Shown here: positions 1-5,957 of the stretch, in pieces | Layout of the letters: each line of letters opens with the position of its first letter | How positions within the stretch are numbered: position 1 is the first letter of the stretch | From: Ramlibacter sp. | GTDB lineage: Bacteria; Pseudomonadota; Gammaproteobacteria; Burkholderiales; Burkholderiaceae_C | Direction of reading: 5' to 3' | DNA length: 7,726 nucleotides | Assembly: GCA_021156245.1 (NCBI GenBank) | Contig: JAJNBO010000233.1 | Coordinates: 1-7,726 of the forward strand | Translations under genes and position numbers: made by a program | Notes under the pieces: generated by a model | Seen by the model: only the letters and a program-made list of their open reading frames with translations | Databases searched by the model: none | Told to the model about the DNA's origin: nothing

Positions 1-1152
1 CCAGCCGGTCACGTCGACCACCTCGCCGATGAAGTACAGGCCCTTCTGCCGGGACTCCATGGTCTGGGAGGACAGCTCGCGCGTGTCGACCCCGCCCGCT
101 GTGACCTCCGCCTTGCGGTAGCCCTCGCTGCCGGTGGGCACCAGCTCCCAGCGGGACAGCCGCTGCGCCAGCTGCAGCAATGACTTGTCGCTCGCCTCGT
201 TCACCGGCCGCTGCCAGGCGGGATCCTGCTGCACCCAGGCGTCGGCGAGCCGCGACGGCACCCATTGCGCCAGCTCGTTGGCGACCAGCTTGCGGGAGCG
301 CGCCTTGGCCTGCAGCAGTTCCTGCGCGAGGTCCTGCCCCGGCGCCAGGTCGATGCGCAGCGGCGCGCCCTCGCGCCAATAGCTGGAGATCTGCAGCACC
401 GCAGGGCCGCTGAGGCCCCGGTGGGTGAACAGCAGGTCCTCGTCGAAGGCCATGCGTTCCTTCTTCTCGCCGGTTTCGATGCGAACGGGGAGCGCCAGTC
501 CGGCGAGCTGCGCGAAGGGCGCCCAGGCCTCGCCGTCGAAGGTCAGCGGCACGAGGGCGGGACGCGGATCGACCAGCCGGATGCCGAACTGGCGCGCGGT
601 GCGGTGGCCGAAGTCCGTGGCGCCGATCTTGGGGATCGACAGGCCGCCGGTGGCGATCACCAGCGATGGCGCACGGACGGTGCCCTGCGTGGTCTGCACT
701 TCGTAGACGTCGCCGCCGTGCGTGACCGCCTGCACCGCGCAGGGCTGCCAGTGCGTCACGCCACCGGCAGCACATTCCGCCAGCAGCATGCGGATGAAGT
801 CTTCAGCCGACCGGTCGCCGAACAGCTGGCCTTTGTGCTTCTCGTGGAACGGGATGCCGTGCTTCTGCACCAGCGCGACGAAGTCCTGCGGCGTGTAGCG
901 CGCCAGCGCGGAGCGGCAGAAGTGCGGGTTGCCGCCCAGGAAGTACTTCTGCGGCGCGCGCGGATCCAGGTCGCGGTTGGTGAAGTTGCAGCGGCCGCCG
1001 CCCGAGATGCGGATCTTCTCCGCCACCTTGTCGGCATGGTCGACCAGCAGCACCTTCGCGCCGAGCTGCCCGGCCACCCCGGCGCAGAAGAGGCCGGCGG
1101 CACCGGCGCCGATCACGATGGCGTCGAAAGAGTGGGGGGGCGCGTCCGGCAT
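1..1152 (-). CDS. BaiN/RdsA-family NAD(P)/FAD-dependent oxidoreductase (YhiN/HI0933-like), partial at C-terminus
   Basis: A flavoprotein of the HI0933/YhiN/BaiN family; the substrate is unknown and the family includes many uncharacterised members. 384 codons are present and the frame runs off the left edge, probably 20-40 residues before the end. Visible features are an N-terminal dinucleotide-binding motif IVIGAGAAGLFCA (residues 12-24), the family signature ISGGGRCNFTN (49-59), an internal ATGGLSIPKIGATDFGH segment, LLFTHRGLSGPAVLQISSYW, and the C-terminal GLYFIGEVVDVTGW FAD-site motif at the edge. The ATG at 1152 places the FAD motif at the usual distance and lies 12 nt after the cobA stop; no strong ribosome-binding site is seen. 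A run of seven C covers codons 5-7. Being last in the co-directional cluster suggests co-transcription, but this family is often found in unrelated contexts, so a role in nitrate reduction is not implied. Confidence 0.92.
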   Translation of the reverse strand, partial: MPDAPPHSFDAIVIGAGAAGLFCAGVAGQLGAKVLLVDHADKVAEKIRISGGGRCNFTNRDLDPRAPQKYFLGGNPHFCRSALARYTPQDFVALVQKHGIPFHEKHKGQLFGDRSAEDFIRMLLAECAAGGVTHWQPCAVQAVTHGGDVYEVQTTQGTVRAPSLVIATGGLSIPKIGATDFGHRTARQFGIRLVDPRPALVPLTFDGEAWAPFAQLAGLALPVRIETGEKKERMAFDEDLLFTHRGLSGPAVLQISSYWREGAPLRIDLAPGQDLAQELLQAKARSRKLVANELAQWVPSRLADAWVQQDPAWQRPVNEASDKSLLQLAQRLSRWELVPTGSEGYRKAEVTAGGVDTRELSSQTMESRQKGLYFIGEVVDVTGW

Positions 1153-1164
1153 GGACGCGGATTA

Positions 1165-1932
1165 TCAAGCCGCGCGGGTCTGGCCGACGGTCACGCCCGC
1201 CGCGGCGACGCCTTGCACGACGTCGCCGACCACGATCACCGAGGGACTCGCCAGCCCTTCGCGCTCGATGGTGGCGGCCAGTTCCCCCAGCGTGGTGACG
1301 GCGTGGCGCTGGTCCGGCAGCGAGGCGCGCTGCACCACCGCCACCGGTGTCGACGCGGGCAGACCGGTGAGCAGGTCCTGCTGGATGCGGCCAGCGCTGC
1401 TGACACCCATGTAGATGACCAGCGTCAGGCGGGCGTCGCGCGCCATGGCGGCGAGCGACTGCCAGTCCGGCGCCTGTGCGCCCTTCTGCGCATGGCCGGT
1501 CAGGAAGATCACGCCCTGTGCATGCTCGCGGTGCGTGAGCGGAACGCCGAGCGACGTGGCGGCAGCGAGGCCGGACGTGATGCCGTTGACGATCTCGACC
1601 TGCACGCCCGCCGCGCGCAGGTGCTCCACTTCTTCGCCGCCGCGGCCGAAGATGAAGGGGTCGCCACCCTTCAGGCGCACCACGCTCTCGCCTTCGCGCG
1701 CAGCCATCAGCATCAGCTTCTCGATGAAGGCCTGCGGCGTGCTCTTGCAGCCGCCGCGCTTGCCGACGTAGACGACGCGCGCGCTCTTGGGCGCATGCGC
1801 CACCACCTCGCGGCTGACGAGGTCGTCCACCAGCAGCAGGGTGGCGCCCTGGATCGCCTTGAGCGCCTTGAGGGTCAGCAGTTCCGGGTCGCCAGGGCCC
1901 GCGCCGACGAGGGTGACTTTGCCTGTGTTCAT
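1165..1932 (-). CDS. cobA: Uroporphyrinogen-III C-methyltransferase (SUMT)
   Basis: Transfers two methyl groups from S-adenosylmethionine to uroporphyrinogen III at C-2 and C-7, giving precorrin-2, the precursor of siroheme (and of cobalamin). The 255-residue protein is the single-domain form, without the CysG dehydrogenase/ferrochelatase half. Family motifs are VTLVGAGPGDPELLTLKA (residues 6-23), VVYVGKRGG (53-61), VRLKGGDPFIFGRGGEE (85-101) and GITSGLAAATSLGVPLTHR (117-135). It fits its place downstream of nirB, whose product needs siroheme. The ATG lies in the overlap with the ybiB stop. The nasA frame, open without a stop, is the same register as cobA, so this gene has no in-frame stop upstream until beyond nasA; its own start is identified by homology. 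The next gene begins 12 nt after its TGA. Confidence 0.95.
   Translation of the reverse strand: MNTGKVTLVGAGPGDPELLTLKALKAIQGATLLLVDDLVSREVVAHAPKSARVVYVGKRGGCKSTPQAFIEKLMLMAAREGESVVRLKGGDPFIFGRGGEEVEHLRAAGVQVEIVNGITSGLAAATSLGVPLTHREHAQGVIFLTGHAQKGAQAPDWQSLAAMARDARLTLVIYMGVSSAGRIQQDLLTGLPASTPVAVVQRASLPDQRHAVTTLGELAATIEREGLASPSVIVVGDVVQGVAAAGVTVGQTRAA
1929..1932 (-). promoter_or_regulatory. ATGA stop/start overlap between ybiB and cobA
   Basis: The ybiB TGA and the cobA ATG overlap in ATGA. No Shine-Dalgarno-like sequence precedes the cobA ATG, so cobA translation probably depends on termination-reinitiation from ybiB. This matters because a ribosome reading on from nasA would pass through cobA in frame instead of starting at its ATG. 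Confidence 0.75.
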
Positions 1933-2834
1933 GCCGTGGCCAATCGCAAGATGTGTTCCACCTGCAGCGCGACGGAATCGGGGATCGGCTTGCGGCCTGC
2001 CAGCACGTCGCCTATGTACGCGGCCGTGGTGGCGGCATCCACTTCCTTCGGCAGGTGCGGCAGGTCGGTGAGGGTGCCCTTGCGGCCTTCTTCCAGCGTG
2101 ACGCGCTGTCCGCGCACGAAGCCATCCATCTGCGGCAGCCGGCGCGCATCGGCCACGGCCTCGCCTTCGGTGCCGCGCAGGAGCAGGGCCGTGGCGCCTT
2201 GCAGCTGGAACACCTCCGCCATCGAGACGGCATATTCCGGGTGCGTGTAGCTGCTGACGATGACCGCCGCGCCTTCGCATGGGTTCATCAGCTTCACCAC
2301 GCTGTGCGCGCTGTTGCGCAGGCCGATGAGCTTGCGGGCATCCAGCAGGCTCTTGAGGCCGGGCGAGAGCACTTCGGTCGGGACGAAGGCGACCTGGCCG
2401 TCCTTCAACGTCGGGGCCGACGACGCGGCGCCGATGTCCATCGCATGCAGCACGTCGCGCACGAACACGCGCGCCGACTCGGTCTCGGTGCCGTGGATCA
2501 GGACGGGTGCGCCGCGGCGCGCCACCAGGCCCGCCAGCAGCGGCGTGAGCACGGGCAGTCGCCGCGCGCCGTTGTAGCTGGGCAGGACCACGACCGGCTT
2601 GCCGCTGGCGGAGCGCACCCGTTGCAGGCGTGCGTGGGTGGCATCGAGGAAGCCGCACATCTCCTCGGGCGTCTCGCCCTTCACGCGCATGGCGATGCAG
2701 AAGGCGCCGATCTCCAGGTCGCTCAGGCCCCCGTCGAGGATCTGGCCGAACAGATCCTGCGCCTGCGCGCGATCCAGCGGGCGCGCGCCCTGCTTGCCGC
2801 GGCCGATCTCCTTGAGGTACTGGCTGATTCCCAC
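1929..2834 (-). CDS. ybiB: YbiB-family (TrpD2) anthranilate phosphoribosyltransferase-like protein
   Basis: A 301-residue protein with the TrpD fold. It starts MGISQYLKEIGRGKQGAR, matching my recollection of the YbiB N-terminus, and has the typical PSYNGARR (residues 85-92), HGTETESARV (114-123), GLRNSAH (171-177) and HPEYAVSMAEVF (198-209) segments. The glycine-rich PRPP motif of true TrpD (GTGGD) is absent, so anthranilate phosphoribosyltransferase activity is unlikely. From established knowledge, E. coli YbiB binds nucleic acids non-specifically and is damage-inducible. The GTG at 2834 was chosen because the family N-terminus begins exactly there; the frame stays open 68 codons further upstream but only over nasA read out of register. 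No clear Shine-Dalgarno is seen. The C-terminus is some 20 residues shorter than in E. coli, ending in an ATGA overlap with cobA. Its role in a nitrate cluster is unknown. Confidence 0.9.
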   Translation of the reverse strand: MGISQYLKEIGRGKQGARPLDRAQAQDLFGQILDGGLSDLEIGAFCIAMRVKGETPEEMCGFLDATHARLQRVRSASGKPVVVLPSYNGARRLPVLTPLLAGLVARRGAPVLIHGTETESARVFVRDVLHAMDIGAASSAPTLKDGQVAFVPTEVLSPGLKSLLDARKLIGLRNSAHSVVKLMNPCEGAAVIVSSYTHPEYAVSMAEVFQLQGATALLLRGTEGEAVADARRLPQMDGFVRGQRVTLEEGRKGTLTDLPHLPKEVDAATTAAYIGDVLAGRKPIPDSVALQVEHILRLATA

Positions 2835-2885
2835 GGTCGGGATTGTCCCAGAGGGTTGATGACCTTTGGCTATAAGCCGAATGCA
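2835..2885 (-). other. nasA/ybiB junction: spacer-like segment with two short inverted repeats
   Basis: About 50 bp separating the last recognisable nasA codons from the ybiB GTG. Base composition falls to about 50% GC (25 of 50 for 2841-2890), clearly below the flanking genes, so it reads like ordinary intergenic DNA. On the minus strand it carries an imperfect 7-bp inverted repeat around TAT (2865-2881, arms matching at 6 of 7) and a perfect 4-bp repeat in GGGACAATCCC (2840-2850). GACAAT resembles a weak -10 box (4 of 6), but no good -35 is seen and a transcript from it would be nearly leaderless, so I do not call a promoter. Only one frame has a stop here (TAG at 2870-2872), and it is not the nasA frame. 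Confidence 0.5.
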
Positions 2886-5586
2886 GGGAAGCGAGCCGCT
2901 CCTCCGCCGACCCGCTGCACCGGGAGAGGTGCTCCTCGATGGCCGAAGCCTCGACGGCGAAACAGCTGCACACCTGCTGGCCCTTGCGCGCCAAAACGAC
3001 CGGCGCCTTGGCACCAGGCGCCAGCAGCAGCCGGCCATACGCCTGCGCCGGCAGTTCCTGCACCAACAGGGTCTTCAGCCACGCTTCGGCGCGGGTGTCG
3101 CCTGCGAGGAGCAGGCCTTGCAGGCGGACGTCGGCGCCTTGCCTGTCCACCCGGATCGCACGCCGCTGCCCCTTGCGACGGTCGGCATAGCGCAGCGTGT
3201 CGGCGCCGGCCAGCCCGAACAGCGCTTCCAGCCGCTGCAGCATCTCGTCCGGCGGTGCTTCGTACGCGGCGGCGCGAAAGAGGACGCCGGTGCGCTCGCG
3301 CGCCGCCGCCTGGTCCAGCGGCGCGTTGTTGGAGAAGGGCACGCAGGCCGTGAAGGGGAATACCGCCATCAGCGGCTTGAGCTGCTCGCGGACGGCCAGC
3401 GCGTCGCCCGCGTCGAACCAGCCGGCGGCGAGCAAGGTCCACGGCAGTTCGCATTGGAGGATCTTCACCGCCGCGTGCTTGAGCTCCGGCTGTTTGGACG
3501 TCGGGCAATACGCGGAGGTGGTGATCGCATTGACGCCCGCCAGGGGCTCGCCGGTGCTGGAGACCCCGCCCAGGTACTCGGATCCCCAATGCATCGCGAT
3601 GAAGGCCTGGCTGAGGCCGATCTCGTTGCTGCCCTGCACCGGCAGCACAATCGAGCCCCGCTTGGAGGTGACGTGCACCAGGTCGCCGTCCTTCAGCGAG
3701 CGCCGGGCGATGTCCTGCGGATGCATCTGCACCACCGGCTCGGGCACGTGGCCGAACAGGCGTCCGAGCGTGCCGGTGCGGCTCATGCCGTGCCATTGGT
3801 CGCGCAGGCGGCCGGTGGTCAGCGAGAAGGGATAGCGCGATTCCCGGGGCTCGGCGACCGGCTGGTACGTCACCGCGGCAAAGCGCGCCCTGCCGTCGGG
3901 CGTGGGGAAGACGCCGTCTTCGTACAGGCGCTTGCGGCCGTCGCTGGCGCCCGGGGGGAACGGCCATTGGCGCGGTGCTTCGTCCAGCAGCGCATACGAC
4001 AGGCCCGTGATGTCCAGGTCGCGGCCGCGCGTGGATTCGCGGTGTTCGAGCCAGATGGATTCGGGGGATGGGTAGGGGAAGAGGGTCCCTCGCTTCCCCA
4101 GCCGATTCTCCAGCCTCTTCGCAAACTCCACCACGATCTCCCAGTCGTGCTTGGTGCTCCCGGGCTTGGCGACCGCCGGACGCACGCGGCTGATGCGCCG
4201 CTCGCTGTTGGTCACCGTGCCGTCCTTCTCGCCCCACGTCGTGGCCGGCAGCAGCAGGTCGGCGTAGTCGCAGCTCGCAGTGGTCGCGAAGGCCTCCTGC
4301 ACCACGACGAACTCGGCGCGCTGCAACGCGCGGCGCACCGTCGACTGGTCGGGCATCGACTGTGCGGGGTTGGTGCAGGCGATCCAGAGCGCCTGGATCT
4401 CGCCATCGGCGGCGGCCTGGAACATCTCCACGGCGGTCTTGCCTGGCTTCTCCGGCACCGACGGCACGCCCCACAAGGCGGCAACTTCCGCGCGATGCTG
4501 CGGATTCGACAGGTCGCGGTGCGCCGACAGCAAGTTCGCCAACCCGCCCACCTCGCGCCCGCCCATCGCGTTGGGCTGGCCCGTCAACGAGAACGGGCCG
4601 GCCCCGGGACGGCCGATGTGTCCCGTGGCGAGATGCAGGTTGATCAGCGCGGCGTTCTTGGCCGTTCCGCTGCTGGACTGGTTCAGTCCCTGGCAATACA
4701 GGCTCAGCGTCGCGGGAGACCGCGCGAACCACTGCGCGGCGGTGAACAGGTCTTCCTTGCGGATCCCGCAGGTCTGCGCCACGAGCTCCGGCGTGCACTC
4801 GCGCACCACGGGCTTCAACGCGTCGAATCCGCTGGTGTGCCGCGCGATGTAGTCCGCATGGGTCCAGCCTTCCCACAGCATGATGTGCAGCAGGCCGTGG
4901 AACAGCATCACGTCCGTGCCCGGTTGCACCGGCAGGTACAGGTCCGCCAGTTCGGCGGTGTCGGTGCGGCGCGGGTCGCAGAAGATGATCTTCAGGTCCG
5001 GCCGCGCGGCCTTGGCTTCCTCGATGCGGCGGAACAGGATGGGGTGGGCGTACGCCGTGTTGCTGCCCACGATGAAGATGCAGCCGGCGGAGTAGACGTC
5101 GTCGTAGCAGGTGGGCGGCGCATCGGCGCCCAGCGTCATCTTGTAGCCGGCCACCGCGCTGCTCATGCAAAGCCGGGAGTTGGTGTCGACGTTGTTGGTG
5201 CCGATCAGGCCCTTGGCCAGCTTGTTGAAGACGTAGTAGTCCTCGGTGAGCAGCTGGCCGGAGATGTAGAAGCCCACCGCGTCCGGTCCGTGTGCCTGGA
5301 TCACCTGGGCGAAGCGCTCGGCCGCGAGTTCCAGCGCCACGTGCCAGTCCACCCGCAGCGGCCGGTCGCCACGCTGCTCGCGCAGCATCGGGTGCAGCAG
5401 GCGCGTGTGCCGCGTCACCTCCGGGGCCGCCGTGAGGTGGAGCGTCGACCCCTTGCTGCACAGGCGTCCGAAGTTGGCCGGATGTTCCGGGTCGCCGCGC
5501 ACGCCGATGATCCGGTCGGCCTCGGACTGGATGACCACTCCGCAGCCCACCCCGCAGTACGGGCAGGTGGACTTCGTTTCGTTCAC
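2872..5586 (-). CDS. nasA: Assimilatory nitrate reductase, catalytic (Mo-bisMGD) subunit; C-terminus truncated and without its own stop
   Basis: Reduces nitrate to nitrite in the cytoplasm. The N-terminus has the [4Fe-4S] motif C8-x2-C11-x3-C15 with C43 (CPYCGVGC and GRLCSKG), and C140 in TNSRLCMSSAVAGYK is the expected molybdenum ligand. A molybdopterin-dinucleotide-binding domain follows (TTGRLRDQWHGMSRTGTLGR). The C-terminus begins a BFD-like [2Fe-2S] domain with C873/C875 (QVCSCFAV). Homology stops near L901-Y905, just where the second pair, usually written CGTxCGSC, should come, so this end coordinate marks the end of recognisable homology rather than a stop codon. The frame stays open to 1165. 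The GTG start at 5586 overlaps the nirD stop (GTGA), is preceded by AGGA 8 nt upstream, and puts the Cys motif at the usual distance from the N-terminus. Identity is secure; whether the protein is functional is not. Confidence 0.88.
4063..4085 (+). other. Putative G-quadruplex motif inside nasA
   Basis: Four G-runs of 5, 3, 4 and 3 with loops AT, TA and AAGA fit the canonical G3+N1-7 pattern. The runs lie on the plus strand, which is the template strand of nasA, and correspond to C-rich codons for FPYPSPE in the protein. Whether it folds or affects transcription is unknown; such motifs arise by chance in GC-rich genes. Confidence 0.45.
5583..5586 (-). promoter_or_regulatory. GTGA stop/start overlap between nirD and nasA
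   Basis: The nirD TGA and the nasA GTG share 4 nt (GTGA). This decides the nasA start: longer starts up to 5679 would overlap nirD out of frame and add a low-complexity Arg/Gly/Ala-rich extension. Overlap suggests translational coupling, so NasA synthesis would depend on ribosomes finishing nirD. A similar ATGA joins nirB and nirD at 5954-5957. Confidence 0.8.
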
Positions 5587-5957
5587 CGGCAGGGTCCTGC
5601 CTTCGGCGGCTGTGCATCGATCGCCAGCGTCGCCAGCTCCACCGGGTCCAGCAGCACCTGGCCGGCGTCCACGCGGCACGAGAAGCGCTGGGTGCAGCCC
5701 TCGTCCGGCGCCTTCGCCTCGCCATCGGCGAGCGAGATCGTCCAGTTGTGCAGCGGGCAGGCCACGCTGGTGCCGAACACGATGCCCTGCGACAACGGCC
5801 CGCCCTTGTGCGGGCAGCGATCGAGCAACGCGAACACCTGGTCCTCGTCGTTGCGGAACACGGCCACGTCCATGCCGTTGGGGCGTGCCACGCGCCGCGC
5901 GCCCAGCACCGGGATGTCGTCCACGCGGCAGATCACCTGCCAGTCCTGCGTTCTCAT
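5583..5957 (-). CDS. nirD: Nitrite reductase small subunit, Rieske-type [2Fe-2S] protein
   Basis: A 124-residue partner of NirB for NAD(P)H-dependent nitrite reduction. The single Rieske domain carries a full ligand set, C48-x-H50 (CPHKGGPLSQG) and C67-x2-H70 (CPLHNW), followed by the family-typical PDEGCT segment. Full ligands imply a bound [2Fe-2S] cluster, unlike the enterobacterial NirD, which I recall as having lost them. The ATG at 5957 lies in an ATGA overlap with the nirB stop and has a purine-rich AGGGG about 8 nt upstream, which supports this start. At the other end its TGA overlaps the GTG of nasA. The length is slightly above the usual 105-120 residues because of a Pro/Ala-rich tail. 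No signal peptide or membrane segment is seen, consistent with a cytoplasmic complex. Confidence 0.95.
   Translation of the reverse strand: MRTQDWQVICRVDDIPVLGARRVARPNGMDVAVFRNDEDQVFALLDRCPHKGGPLSQGIVFGTSVACPLHNWTISLADGEAKAPDEGCTQRFSCRVDAGQVLLDPVELATLAIDAQPPKAGPCR

Noticed and set aside
1134..1140. Run of seven G (C in the coding sense) in the first codons of the flavoprotein gene, possible phase-variation tract
   Set aside because: Too short to be a convincing slippage tract in GC-rich DNA and the gene is not of a type usually phase-variable.
265..2250. A 661-codon open frame on the plus strand opposite the flavoprotein, cobA and part of ybiB
   Set aside because: Same reason: it spans three real minus-strand genes and shows no family motif or plausible ribosome-binding site.
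5587..5679. N-terminal extension of nasA to an upstream ATG
   Set aside because: Overlaps nirD out of frame, has no family similarity, and would push the [4Fe-4S] motif about 31 residues away from its usual place; the GTG at 5586 fits better.
2870..5725. A 951-codon minus-strand frame covering nasA in another register
   Set aside because: Out-of-register reading of nasA, Arg/Ala/Pro/Gly-rich; it matters only because its TAG at 2870-2872 is the sole stop in the nasA/ybiB junction.
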